This document shows, one piece after another, positions 47,106 through 59,778 of a stretch of DNA of 64,000 bases (position 1 is the first letter of the stretch; every line of letters begins with the position of its first letter). The notes under the pieces are model-generated. The model was not told the origin of the DNA. It did no database searches and saw nothing but the letters and a program-made list of their open reading frames with translations. Made by a program: the position numbers and the translations under genes. Origin of the DNA: Valencia hispanica (taxonomy: Eukaryota; Chordata; Actinopteri; Cyprinodontiformes; Valenciidae); contig OY747717.1 in assembly GCA_963556495.2 (NCBI GenBank), forward strand, positions 628,001 to 692,000, given 5' to 3'.

Positions 47106-47588
47106 ATGGAACAAGATCCAGGTGAGAAAGACATAATAGCCACAGACAGTTGTTTGCCAAAACGCACTAGAACATGTTCACAAGTGTATCTTGTTAGGTT
47201 TGTAATTTTTCTAATTCTATATTTAATAGGTCATGCAGGTTTTTTTGCACAGCTAGGCTAAATAGTTATATAAATAGTGTAGTTCTTTGGCAGAATTAAA
47301 AAATAATATGGTACAAACTAATAACTAAAAATATAGAGGTATCATTAAATAGTAATGACTCTGTCTGATCATTCAGATAGGTCAGAGGAAATCAGGAAAG
47401 AGAGAGAACACCAAAACACACCTGAAAAGGAATATTTGAATAATATTGACCCTGAAAATGTCATTGATAGGTTTCGCAAAAATCAAGCCTTGAAGATACA
47501 GTCTCATGCTGCCACAATAAAGAGGATTAGATTTTCAGTGCTACTATTATTTAGTTTTCATTCTGGTACTGTCTTGGTTCAGTCCTGA
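47106..47588 (+). CDS. Hypothetical two-exon start (orphan exons)
   Basis: A CAG acceptor-like site at about 47074 precedes an exon with ATG at 47106 and MEQDP, ending at 47121 before GTGAGA. The next exon from 47377 (after ATTCAG) continues in frame with DRSEEIRKEREHQNTPEK and runs to a stop at 47586-47588 (75 residues in total). It is very charged in the first 45 residues and then loses character (FSVLLLFSFHS), so the true exon probably ended earlier. The family is not recognised. It may be the 5' remnant of a gene or chance; the clean joining is the only support. Confidence 0.3.
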
Positions 47589-47859
47589 TTTAGAACTGTT
47601 ACAGTCCTGTTTTAATCTCGGATCAGTTTTGGGTTTGGTTGAAATGTGGTTTAGTACTGGTGTCTAGATACAGCCCTGGTTCTGTCCTGCCTTGTTGCAT
47701 AATTAATAATAATACATGTGACACATTATGTGTCACATGTATGTAATGTAATTAGTTTTCTTATATAAGGTTATGCTTGTCGAACACAACTTAAAACACC
47801 CCCCTACATGCATAACAACCCTTTAGGGCTAAGCCCCTGGTGTATAAAATGTCTGGGTC

Positions 47860-48277
47860 CGGCTCTGACTCCAACCTCAGCAATCCCTCATACTGAGCAA
47901 GCATGTAGCAACAATGGAGAGGAAAAACTCCCCTTTAACAGGAAGGAAATCCTAGAAACCTGTTTAATATGGGATTTGAATGTCATTACAAATGGAAAAC
48001 AAGAACAGGTCGTTCCAAAGCCCCATCTCCTACTCAGGGAAAAATATGATCTCATGAAAACAAATGAAAGCAAATAACGTTTAATATCTAGACTGGTTAG
48101 GTGATAAGTTGACATCTTTTGTGACCTGTGTTATTGTTGTCCACTTGGGCGAGACAAACCGCAAATGTCGTGCTGTCAGTGCGTTGCCAATGTTTGTATT
48201 GCTTAGCACGCAAATTAAATATTTTGTGAGCACAATAAATCCTTTCTTCATTTATATCTTGATACCACACCCAAGTG
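47860..48277 (+). repeat. L2-type 3' UTR piece plus unclassified repeat with MITE core
   Basis: 47870-47940 is an inverted piece of the L2-type 3' UTR seen at 50430-50490. It is followed by the 300-bp repeat shared with 38271-38590, and then the 136-bp core 48142-48277 with CACTTGGGC/CCAAGTG ends, shared with 37426-37546. Confidence 0.55.
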
Positions 48278-48289
48278 ACAACTCAGACA

Positions 48290-49205
48290 ATTGAGAGACA
48301 GACTGTCACAAAGGAACACAGCATATATTTTGTTAGAAATTACAGAGTAACCCTGGCACTGCAGCATCTTTGAGGTTTGGGGAAACACAAAAAAGGAGGT
48401 GAAATCCACCTCTTAATTCAGACAGGAATATTAGACTTTAGATTTTATGCAGAGGAATCGTTTGGCGGTAGGGAAAAAAACAGTTGTTTTCGTTTCTGTG
48501 TTGCATCCCAAATGTTGGTTTACTAAACATGTTTCGAGTTAAATTATTTTTTTCAACATATTATTTGTTACTCAAACAAAGGGCTGCTTTTTTTATGCAA
48601 CGATCTGTTCTCTTCATTGTATTAAAAATGATTTTTAAATACCAGGATCAAAAAGTTCTCAACGAGCTGTGTTTTCTGTTATTGGCTCTTGGAGCAAATA
48701 CAAAAAGGTGTTTGAATACCGTGGGTTTGGTAACACATTTGGTATGTGTTCATATTTCATTTAATTTGAATAGTTAATGGGTTTATGGGTGTGTTTAAAT
48801 CATAATTTGATTTCTCTTTCAGACTGATGCATAAAGACAAATGAATTTCCAGCTGAGAAGCATTTCTTCAACATTGTCTTGCCAAGATTCAGAAATAACA
48901 GAGAATCAAGTTTATTTCTGTTTTATCAATCAAACATATGAACTTGGCTTTATTCAATCACCATTATCATTTTATTTGACTCAAGTCTACAGAACTTGAT
49001 GTGTTATTTTTATATTAAAGTCAGTGAACAGCAAAATCATTTTATCAAGAGCTCAGTTCTTAAGATGACCAGTCCTGTACTAAAGGTGAAAGTCCAAACT
49101 TCAGGTGGAGGTGAAGATCGACACACAACCCACTACACACACTCAAAAGGCAGCATACACAGACAACATTACAGAGATAGTATATCAAAGAATACATAAA
49201 TAAAC
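48290..49205. other. Intergenic stretch
   Basis: AT-rich, no gene or known repeat recognised. Confidence 0.35.
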
Positions 49206-49209
49206 ATAT

Positions 49210-50090
49210 GACTTTGGGAAACCTGCTCCACTACAATAAAAACAAGGTGAGCCAATGCATCTCACGCCCTGCGCTGATTTACAGCCTTGATTGACAAAGG
49301 AAGGAATGAGTGCTTGTACTGGTTATCCTTGCACAAGGGAACTCTATACCTTCGCCCCGAGTTCAATAACTTAATGTTCTCGGACCGTAGTACGTGAGAA
49401 GAATCATTTAAAATAGAAACCGCTTGTCAAAGGATGGCCTGCTCAAACAGTAGAAGAGCTGTTCTACTTATAATCTTCCCTGCTGTCCTGATCAGAGTAC
49501 AAATCTGAGCTGCACGATATCACTACACACCAAACAACCGAAGTCTGCGTAGAAAGTTCAGACACTGGTGGATCTGAACACAGACACTGTCTACTTGTGT
49601 TTTCCAGCTCAGATCACTGTCAATGTGAACACCCAAGTATTTAAAAGATTTGACTTGCTGAAAGTCCTGACCATGCACGACCACCGGGAGGCGATCCCCA
49701 GCTGACCTGGGATCCATCAGCATCTCCACTGTCTTATTAGTAATTATGTGTAGTTGGTGATGGTCACACCAGTACACACACTCCTCCACAGCTCAGCTGT
49801 GGGTGTTAGGGTTAGAATGTTCAGTTAAAAGACTCAGGATCTCAGTGTCATCCGAAAATGTTACCACATATTGGTTTGGTTTAGTAGTAGTGCAATCATT
49901 AGTGTACAAAGTAAATAAAAAAGGGGAACTGACACAGCCCTGTGGGGTGTCAGACAAGACAGAGCTCAGCCTCACTTGCTGTGACCTGCCTTACAAAAAA
50001 AAGAGTGGTACCATTTGATTAAGAAAGGATTCACCCTCATGTTAACCAGCTTTTCCAAATGTGAGGTTGAACAGAATTAAAAGCAGAGCT
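49210..50090 (-). mobile_element. Rex1-like LINE fragment
   Basis: The minus-strand frames 49975-49793 and 49789-49523 encode TPQGCVSSPFLFTLYTND and FSDDTEIL (palm, Ser for Ala), then KYLGVHIDSDLSWKTQVD. The degraded C-terminus reaches about 49210 (RYRVPLCKDNQYKHSFLP-type end). The motif set and tail are those of Rex1/Babar-type elements. The N-terminal part is missing. Confidence 0.75.
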
Positions 50091-50264
50091 TAGGTCAATA
50101 AAAACTAAGAAGCAACACCTGGTTATATTTTTGGAGGGGGAATCGGCTGAGTGACCAGCTTAACATGTTCCTTCTATAGATAATGCGCTTGTCTTTCAGT
50201 TTTTTAACCTTGTTTCTGTCCCCGTCAAAGCTGTTGGCTGAGCTTTTGCTGTGACTGACTGTAT

Positions 50265-50700
50265 GTGCTCTCTTTCTCTTTACTCTTTCTGTAACATAGA
50301 AAGTTCTCTTACATCCGATCATCTGTTCTTTGTGTCTCTGCTCTGTCTTCTTGAACCCCCAGACGGTCGTGGCAGATGGCCGCTCCTACTGACCCAGGTT
50401 CTGGTTCTGGTTCTGGTTCTGCTGGAGGTTTCTTCCTGTTAAAGGGGAGTTTTTCCTCTCCACTTTCGCTACATGCTTGTCCAGAAGGAGTGAATGCTGC
50501 AAGTCAAAGACTCGATTCAACCTGCTGGGTTTCCTTAAACAGAAACCTTTTTATCCAATTAGGATAATAAACTGATTGTGTTGCATTGTTTAATAACTAG
50601 TATCAAACGGAATGTTTGGATATTTGGATTGAATACACTTTTTTTCTTTTTTGTAAAATGCCTTCAGATGTGTTGGCGGTATATAAATAAATTGATTTGA
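50265..50700 (+). mobile_element. L2-type 3' UTR and tail
   Basis: 50290-50370 matches 39420-39490 (3' UTR of the type-3 L2). The 'tcttcctgttaaaggggag' block and the ending 'ggtatataaataaattgatt' are the usual end of this group. No coding part remains. Confidence 0.65.
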
Positions 50701-53505
50701 AACTGTATTGAATTACATAGAGTCTAAAACAGCAAGCAGGCTGTTTTATTTAGCCAGGAAAGCCTTATTTCTTCCAAATTTCTCCCAAGGGAGACAAATA
50801 AAGACTCTGACAGCATGTTAACTGTTCAAAACATGACTAAAAACGGAAAATATCCCATTGATTTAGTTTAGTCTAAACAGACCCCAGTTTCAATGCACAT
50901 GCTCGTATTCAGCAAACCAGCATTAAACTGATGGGTGGCCAGGTGGGAGTAACTCATCCTTTAACTGTCTAACCAAAGAGACAGCAAGTCTGCATTCTGA
51001 TTAAATAGTGATCTAACAGTATGTTAGGGGAGGTTGTGCACAAATTTAGATTAGGTACATCTTTAAACTAGGACAACAAATTATATATTGAGAAAATATC
51101 ATCATTGCAATATCATGGTGCGCAATATTCATATGGCAAAGGACTGCTTGGAATGCACTAATTGTTGGCTAATATATTTCAAGTGTTCTGAACATACATT
51201 TTACCTGGTATTATAATATTTAGCCTGTTGGACAGACTTTCATGACAGCAGATGTTCACACCGCTCTCAAATTTCATTGCCTGAAATCCTAAAGGTCAAA
51301 GATTGATGGAAGCAAAGATGAAAAAGAGAGGAAAGAAGAAAATGAGTATATATCACACCTGTTGTCGTCATCGCAATATTTACCAATGTTATCGCCATCG
51401 CAACATTTTCTAATATCGTGCAGCCCTACTTTAAACTCTTGTATATACAGTCTTATTTGTTAGGGACACATTTGTTTATTTGTTGTTTCCATATGTCCTT
51501 TTTTCATTGTCTGAGACATCTGTGAGTTCCTGGTTTTAATATTTTGTTATTGTATTCTAATGGGACATAAATCTATATCCCAGTCTTCCGTGTAATTTCA
51601 CAGGAATATTTTTCAGTCTTACTATATTTAGTAGTTTCAGGTAGGATTTGACTCTATGCTGATGTGTCTAAGCAACATTTCTCACTATGGAGTTGTCAGG
51701 TATGGCTTCTCTGCTTAAGTAGTAGGGCATATGTTTTATTGATAAAAGAGAAAATAAACTCAGTTCTCTTTGTTTTGTAATTTCTCATTCTCAGTAACAT
51801 TTCGTATAAGTCAGGGGCGCATTTCATGGAAGTCAGGCCAGCTTTAAGAAATGTTGCTCAGCTAGAAATTCATTTTTCTTTATGCATCAGTGTGAAAGAG
51901 AAACCAAAATATCATTCAACACACCAACAAACCCAGTTACTATTCTAATTAAATCAAGTATGAAAACATACTAAATGACGTACCAAACCCATAATCTATT
52001 CAAACACCCTGTGGCAGTTGCTCTAAGGGCCAATTAATTAACAGATGTCAAAGCATGTATGAGAACATTTGGGGTTTGACATTTAAAAATATTTGCACAT
52101 TTAACTGAAAGGAATATTGCAAAAGAAAAACCGCCATGTGTTTGAATACCTGCAGCAAATAGTAATGTCAATAAAAACATTATCATCCAGTTAACAATTG
52201 AATTTAGAAAAAAGAAATGGTCAAACTAAACATAACAATGGAAGATTTGAAGATTTTGTTTTATAATGGAGGGGGGGAAACTGCCTCTCTTAACAAGCCA
52301 ATTTGCTCAAATCTGATTAAAAAATGCACTTATTCTAGCACTTTTAAACTAATATGTTAAATTTCTCTTAAATAATAACCATTCAACATTACTTCCATAA
52401 AACTCAATAATAATTGATTTGAATGAATGAACAAATAATTACCCAAAAAGCTGTGTTTTCTCTGAGGGAAGCTCTTGTCATATTTGGCCACAATCATTCT
52501 CAAATTAGTCAGTAATATGATTATGATACAACTTCTAAATTATATTTCTGGATCTTTTTCTCCTGTTTAAATAGTGCTACATGATCTTGTTCTTTTTATT
52601 TATTTTCTCCCTCATTCTTCAAATTGAAAAAAAATTGCATTAAGAGATGTTGTATTCATTCTGGCTTGCAGGTGTCTGTTTTATTCTTGGCAAATTGCTA
52701 TATTGTGTAACCATAGAAAACAAGAGGAAGAGAGCAGCGTAGCAATTAGAATGACTGTATGGAGAAGCCCAACAGATTTACTGTATGGAGCATTATGGCT
52801 TCCGCTACAATACTCGATGTGATATCTGAAAATACCACAGTGCTGATTATTTTAAGACTTTTTGATATTAGTGGGGACTACAGCCCAAGATAAAGTGTAT
52901 CTGTGAACACCTGAATCCATACCAGAGAGAACACCCTTGTGTGTGTGCTAGGGTGAGTACGCATGCAGTTGTCCCACCTACATATTTTTCAGTGCCACCT
53001 ACATATGACAGATCCAAATGAATAAAAAGTAACGATATAATATCAGTTATATTGCTTTGTTAAAGTAATAGAAATACATACACTACTATTACATTTTATA
53101 TGGAGTGACTTGTAATATGAACCAGATACATTTCTGAAGTAACCAACCCAACAGTGCCTCCTAGGGAAGCAAAATGATAACAATTCTTAATGAGGGATTA
53201 TTTCTCAATTTTTTTCCTAATTTACTAATAAATCAGTTCGATAAAACCAACATTACATCTGATACAACAGGGAAGGGAAAGTTTTTTTTCTGCATCAAAA
53301 TAAATTATCAGTGGTCCAAACCAACTACAGTATCTCTAATTGCATTTCCAGCCCTTAAACAACAAACAAGTTCAAAACCTGATTTCATTCGAATAATTTA
53401 TACCCTTTTGTTACTTGTCCGTTTGCTGTCCTTTGTGTTTTAACTTGGTGAAATGTTTCAGCATATGTTATAACTAACTCTCTTTAGTTAAAGATTTAAT
53501 TTAAT
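50701..53505. other. Long intergenic stretch with no gene recognised
   Basis: AT-rich. Apart from a 'tatcatcattgcaatatcat' / 'tatcgccatcgcaacatttt' pair near 51100-51410 that suggests a degenerate repeat, nothing could be assigned. Confidence 0.35.
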
Positions 53506-53518
53506 AAGAATTGAGAGC

Positions 53519-53646
53519 TTCTGTGAAACCATGTGATCAGTGTTTTCTCTCCTCCTCTAACAGTATAAAACACAGACTCATGTTAGATCTTCCTGCATTT
53601 TCTTCCTCACTGAGATTCACAAGGAGCCTTTGTGTACTTAACACAG
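53519..53646 (+). promoter_or_regulatory. GAS/TATA promoter and noncoding exon 1 of gene D
   Basis: The same 18-bp block as before gene B (TTCTGTGAAACCATGTGA, 53519-53536) includes a perfect TTCNNNGAA. TATAAAA follows at 53564-53570, 45 bp from the start of the GAS-like word. The exon-like stretch ends ACACAG at 53646 before GTAGGA. An acceptor (TTATTAG, 53984) and the ATG exon of gene D lie 340 bp downstream. Confidence 0.65.
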
Positions 53647-53984
53647 GTAGGATAACCTCATATTGTAATTAAGGTTAATTTAGGTATATGGCATGATACA
53701 CAAAATACAGAATATTCATACAAACAGCAGCGTTCAGGCCAATGGGGAAATCTTTTTTGTTTGCTTTTTCATCATTGCCTGTAGTTTAATCATTTTTAAC
53801 GACAGTTCAATAAACATGAAGTAGAAACTTCTGTATCTCCTAATAAATGTATTTGCATTAAAATATTTTATATAAGGCTTGATGAAAAGTTTAAAAAATA
53901 TATTTCATTTTCTTGCTGATGCAGTAGAAATCATTTAAAGTGAACTGAAGAACAGCAGTGAATCTGTTTAATTTTCCTTATTAG

Positions 53985-54052
53985 ACACTGAGACGTGTTT
54001 CAACATCACGGTTGTGGAGATCTTTGAACCACTTTCTCACAATGGAAAGAGG
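53985..54052 (+). CDS. Gene D, exon 2: 5' UTR plus ATG-GAA-AGA-GG start exon
   Basis: ATG at 54042-54044 is followed by GAA AGA GG and the donor GTGAGT at 54053. Joining to 60843 gives MERGNVSSQFKNIISK, in frame with the big exon. The donor phase, exon size and position 340 bp after a TATA-containing exon mirror A and B. The intron (54053-60842) is 6.8 kb, swollen by transposons. Confidence 0.7.
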
Positions 54053-54629
54053 GTGAGTAACAATTTCTGTTCACATCTGAAACCAAATCAGAGATATGAA
54101 GTAAGATCTTATAAAATCACAAATAAAACATTTAATGATCTTATAAGAGATTTTACATTTGCTGCACAGCATTGACTTTGAAACTAACTCAGAGTCTTAA
54201 TTTTGTGTGAAGAGACCTCTTATTAAATCTATCTAGATCTAGCAGATGTTATTTTAGACACAGATCTCTCAGCTAATGTTAAAATAATTTCCTCTTAATT
54301 AAAGTTAATCATTACCGAAGAAGCACAAGATCTACATTTGCACCAAGGTAAAACTGTAGCCCCCAGTGAAACCCCAGGTTATTATAGCACTTCATCGAAC
54401 CTCTCCAGCGTTGGGTGTTTGTTTTGTTTGTATATTTAGGTTACTTCACAGTGTCACCACAAAATGGCATTACCAAAGCAAATACTCACAAACTTGTTGA
54501 AGTCACAAAGCATTCACATGCCTTGCAATAAATACTTACTTTCTTCAAATCCAAGAACCAAGACATTTTAATTTTAAATAGTAATAGTTTTCTTTTTATA
54601 GTAAATAAATCTAACTTTATTTATATGTG

Positions 54630-55272
54630 GCCTTCATTGCGGCTATCGGTGGGGCGCCCCGACATTGGGCAGGGGTGGGGCGCTGGGATGTTGGAGGTGG
54701 GGACTGGCCCAGGGTGGTGGTGGCGCGTGGCGGCCGGCCGATTCCTGGGAGACGGATTGATGTCTGCTCACACCAGCTATCGAACACTCTTATGGAGAAA
54801 CCTTATATGCACCAGCATGCTAACACACACACATAGATGTGGGGTCTCTGGTGTTTAAGGATATATTCTTGGGCTGAGGTTATTATTACTTGATCTTGAT
54901 TAATCGGTACCATGAGTTTTTCTGTGACATTGTTGTATTTTTATATCAATTTTTGTGTGATGTGGTTGTGTAGTTCTTAGTTCACAATGTTTGGTTTGTT
55001 TTGTCGATGTTCCTTTTTCGTGTTTTGTTTTCCCCCCTCTCTCTGCTGTCCTGTGGGTATGGAGGCAGACTTCAATGTTTTCCTGTGTTTTCTTTGTTCC
55101 CCTTCCTCTCTTGTATTTTCAACTCACCCTCTCTCTTGACTTTTTGTTTCCTACCTCTCTTCTTCATCTTCTTTCTTTCTTCCCCTTAATTTTCCGTCTC
55201 CGTGTCCATAACATCAGGAAATAAAACCCCCAGCAATTCATAAAAAAAAAATGTATATATATATAAAAAAAA
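54630..55272 (+). mobile_element. L1-like LINE 3' end flanked by unusually long direct repeats
   Basis: A GC-rich start ('ggtggggcgccccgacattg') changes to a T/C-rich stretch and ends in an A-rich tail, as in L1-type 3' UTRs. About 75 bp of left flank (54554-54628) is repeated right after it (about 55274-55362). It has no coding part, so class assignment is tentative. Confidence 0.5.
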
Positions 55273-55589
55273 AAGAACCAAGACGTTTTAATTTTAAATA
55301 GTAAGTAATAGTAGTTTTTTTTTATAGTAAATAAATCTAACTTTATTTATATGTGACCTTTTAAGGTTGACAAAATTTATCCTGATTGTTTTTGGTGACA
55401 AAGGTTTACATTACATGGCTTTTTTTATCAGTGGAAATAGTTTAACATAATTACTTCCTTTTACGTAGCTGGGTACATAGGAGAAGAGACTTCTCTAATG
55501 TTGTAACTAAATATATTAATGAATGTATGAAGGAATTTTGTTGTAATGTGAAAAAAAGAAAGGAAGGGTGCTGCTATCTTTCAGCTGAG

Positions 55590-56330
55590 ATTACAGATTT
55601 AGTCTGTGCAAAATAAAATGAAAGAAAAAGTGAAGCATCTTTCCATAATAGGATCTTTACCTGTACATCTTTCTTCTGCAGATCTTCTAGCAATCACATA
55701 AGTAAAACTTAGTAATAATTTCCAAATTTTGATTACAATCACAATACTTACTGCGTAACAAAATATTTTAAAATGCCTATTACAATTGCCTGAACAATCC
55801 AAAAAGGTTACTTTCAGCAACTGCTCTGCAAAATCATATCCCTGTATAATCAAGATACATTTTCCAGGAAACTTCAAGTGTAAAGTAACAAATTCTTCAA
55901 ACCTGTCCCAATTACCTAAACATGACTCGCCACCCCATAAAATACATTTTGGAAAGGTTTTCACTGTTGATGCTGATATTCAAGATAAAGTCCATTCTCA
56001 ACTTAAATCACCAACATCTGTTGTAGACCTTATTCCTACATCATTTTTAAAATATTTTCTACAGGTTTTAATAAAAATTTATTAACTATTGTAGCTTACT
56101 GTCAGTCAGTTAAGTTCATTTTCTTATTTAAAAAACTGATTCTAAAGAAAAACTATTTAGATTTAGCCACACCAGTCTTCAATCTTTCTTTTTTAAATAA
56201 ATCATTGAAAACTCACTTGGAGTCGGTTGAATAACTTTATGGATACAAATACATTTGAAAATCGCCAATCTGGTATGAACAAATTCTACAGCAAAAAAAT
56301 AAAAGTTGTAAAGACTTTAAATGAGCTCAG
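55590..56330 (+). mobile_element. Highly decayed L2-like LINE fragment
   Basis: 55990-56090 encodes VVDLIPTSFLKYFLQV, the segment before the reverse transcriptase in L2 elements, followed out of frame by degraded palm-proximal sequence. The rest is barely recognisable. Confidence 0.45.
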
Positions 56331-56419
56331 ACTGAAATGGATCCATCCAGTTAACATAGTTTATTAAAATAATCTAATTACAGCATTTAAATTTCTGTGA
56401 GATAATCTGATATCTGATA

Positions 56420-56509
56420 ATCAGGCAATTTGACGGGACGCCTTTCCTAGGTGTACATTATCACTTTATAATGTACACCTAGGAAAGGCGTCCCGTCAAA
56501 TTGCCTGAT
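56420..56509. repeat. Perfect 42-bp inverted repeat (hairpin) with 6-nt loop
   Basis: Arm 56420-56461 (starting ATCAGGCAATTTGACGGGAC) is the exact reverse complement of 56468-56509, separated by CACTTT. It lies in the intron of gene D. Confidence 0.97.
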
Positions 56510-57339
56510 GACAGTTCTAAATTATTGCGCTGGCTCAAACGCTAGATGCTAACCATGGCAACGGAGACTCAACGTTATTTCACAGTTGACTTGTTGCGGC
56601 AGCAAGACAGACAAAACATGAGTGATTTTATCATTTCTTTTAACTTATTTTGTGAGTTTACCAACTTTGAAGACTGGGTTGCAGCAGAAGAAAAAGAGAG
56701 AAGAGAATAGGAAAAGAAAAGAAAAAGGAGAAGCGACACAAGGTCGGCTCGCTGTGGCCACGTTGCTTGGCAACGCTTGTATACAGGAGATATTAAATAG
56801 TGCGCTTGACTTATAAAAACGACTTATAAAAATAAAAACCCTCACGATTTTAACTCTAAAACACATTAAAGTGTTATTAATTGATTAAATACTTCTTTCT
56901 TTTGTAAGTGACCATGGTATAAGCCGGATAATGCCAGACGAGGTGTCCATTAAAAGAAATTAATGGACTTTGCGGAAGCAACCATCCTCCGTGAACGCCT
57001 CCGCGTCGTCCATTTATTAGTTACCTAAAACTTAGTTACCTAAAACAGAGAAAATGAAAAATTCGGCATGGGGAGAAAGTTTAGCTAAGCTATCTTGACC
57101 ACCTTAGCCTAATATTACAAGTTCGTCTTCCGTCACCGCTACGGCGCTGTAAGTGAAGTGAAGCGGTTTGTGTTGCCTGGATACAGTTTGGGCGGACTGA
57201 ACCATTTTATGATAATCGAGAGGGGGAGAGGGGCCCATGGACGTTTGTGTTTCCTAAACAAATAAATTTTTAGACACCAGGAAACAGCAAATAGAATAAT
57301 TTAAAGTTAATAATTTTTACTATCAAATATTTTATTAGC

Positions 57340-58333
57340 TCCACAATTTTATTGGGGGCTTCGCTGGGCCCCCTCTCAGTCATGGGCCCCGAGAATCGCC
57401 ATCGTTTACCCACCCTTTACGGCACCCTAGATTGTAAGTATAAATGTCTCATTGTAACTGTAGAGAAACATGAACTGCCAAATAAGCCAAGCTAACTATG
57501 AACTCAAATTTAAAAAACACACTTAACATTTTTATTATAAAGGTCTGACTTGTATTATAAGGATGAGCCATTGTGAGAAGCTCTTGCTGAGCACTGGGTA
57601 AGAGAGTCCTACTGTGGTGTGGGAGAAGGTCCCTTAACTCTTTGTCTGCAAAATACAGTATATAATCACACCATTATTTGTATTTCTGCTGCTCATAAAC
57701 TGGTGACAGTATTTAATGATCAATTTTCATAAATGAAGCTTGTAAATAAATGACACTAGATAAGCACAAATCTGATTGAGGACTTAAATTTCACCTTATT
57801 TTTCATGTATCCAGTGGTTGTACACGTTGTTGATGGCCTCATCTGCTTGCAGCTTTGACTTATGCGCATCAGCTGATCCACATCTTCCACTTCAAGACGA
57901 TTTCTCGATGCTGTTTTGAAACGATTCATTAAACTAAAGCCTCTTTCACTGTCTGCGCCGGATGCTTGAAATGTAGCACAAATATTGATTGATCAGCTGC
58001 GTAAATACGGATGTGAATCGCATCACTGGCTGGAGCAGCCAGCCACTGGTCACTCAGTGAGATAAACGTTATTGTCTTGAAGCGAAATCTTTTAACTTAA
58101 ACGCAGAATCAAACGGCGAGACCAAACACTAAAAGATTTATTCACACAGTGTGAGCAGGTAAACTGCAGCCCTGCTGACTGACAGGAGCAGGAGCAGCAC
58201 TGCTATGTTCCCACTGCAGGTTAAATGCTCAATTCAGGTTAGATTTTTTTGGTGCGCAGAGCAGATTTTCTGTGCGTGCAGACTGTGTTAGCAGTCCACA
58301 ATTGCGCATGCACGGAGCTTAGAGGGAACATTG
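57340..58333 (-). mobile_element. hAT transposon remnant
   Basis: On the minus strand 57970-57800 encodes ERGFSLMNRFKTASRNRL, the C-terminal dimerisation region of hAT transposases. The end 'gagggaacattg' at 58333 is a hAT-type terminus seen in fish. The N-terminal half is missing, and the other terminus could not be located precisely ('gggccccgagaatcgcc' near 57390 probably lies close to it). Confidence 0.65.
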
Positions 58334-59766
58334 TGTATGACGTATGTATCAACTCTACATCCAAAAGTATTCTCTCATCATCCCAAATCATTGCATTCAG
58401 GAGTACTAATCACCTCCATGGCTACAGGTGTATACAATCCATGCAAACTGCTTCTACAGACATTTGTGAATGGGTTGTTAAAAGCAATTTCCTTATGGTA
58501 CCATGATAGGATTTCACATGTGAAATTGTAAATTTACAGAATGTGGTCAGCAGATGATGAGATCCAGTGCAGAGGCAAGTTTCCTTTTAAACTTCATGTG
58601 GCCTTCAGATGATCTTAACAACAATTCTTAGAGAGCCTCGTGGTCTAGAATTGGAATCATCAGGCTCAGTGGAAGTGTTGAGGTGGCGTTGAGTTGGTGA
58701 TGCGTGAGTCCCACGGTTGCAGCACAGGCTGGAGCAGAGCTAAGCTGCAAGGGCCGTTTATTTAGTTAAAAATGTGACGATACTGTCAGAGGAAAAGCGT
58801 GCGTAATCTTTAGCTTCATAGTGAAGTCTTTAGTTGATTAGTTGAGGTTTAGTTACCAATAACTTCCAACCTTGATCGTGCCTTGGAATTTTTTTTTTTT
58901 ACATTCGAATCAATAAGGTTTGATAATCAATAAGGTTTGATGTTCATAACTTTGTTGTTATCCCTAAGAAACAAAGTCATGGTCATGTTAAACCGTTGCA
59001 TTTTCCTTAGTCGTAATCTTTTCAGCACATGTATGCAGGGCATTGAGCGCAGCTGTGTTGCTTTGCTGAGCCACAAACTGATATAAAGCCAGAAAAGAGG
59101 ATTCAATCACTTAATGTGTTCAGACACACACACTGATATGAGCGTATTTTATTTAATGCATGTATTTATAAGTTAGCACACCAACAGCAGATAAACATGA
59201 GAGCTCACTCACAGTCAGGGAAGCAGAGAATTAATCTGGAGCAAAACCTGTCTTCTGGGTTGCGATGCAGCCATTAAGTGTTTTTCCTCAAAAGGATTAC
59301 CAGATTATTCTACTCACACTTCTTGGTCAGCTACACATTCACAAACAGTCATATTGAAGATGGTAGACACACGCAATGTCAAAAATCCTGATCACTTTGG
59401 ACTGGAACCGATGATGGCAGTGGACATAGTAAATACAGCTTATAGTTTGATAAAAGGGGAATATTTGTTTTAGTTGCTGAATTCTGTGCAGTGTTTCACG
59501 CATTAATCACATCCATGTGAATCTTCATCAGTGGAATCTTCCTACTGATGTTTTGGCTTCTGTACTGTAACTATGAGCAAAACAACTAAGAGTTTCGAAA
59601 AACCAATCTAAATATTTAAATTTTTCAAGGTGCTCAGAAGCCACCACAAATATTACCAATACAGGTAATACTAAAATCAGTTATACCTCTAGCACTTACA
59701 GATTTAAAAAAAAAAATATTCAACCCAGTTTTTTCTGATAGAAAAGTAAAGAAGCACCTCTCAAAA
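58334..59766. other. Intron of gene D, unrecognised part
   Basis: No exon and no clear repeat family apart from small local duplications ('aataaggtttgat' twice near 58911-58940). Confidence 0.35.
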
Positions 59767-59778
59767 GAGAATATAACA

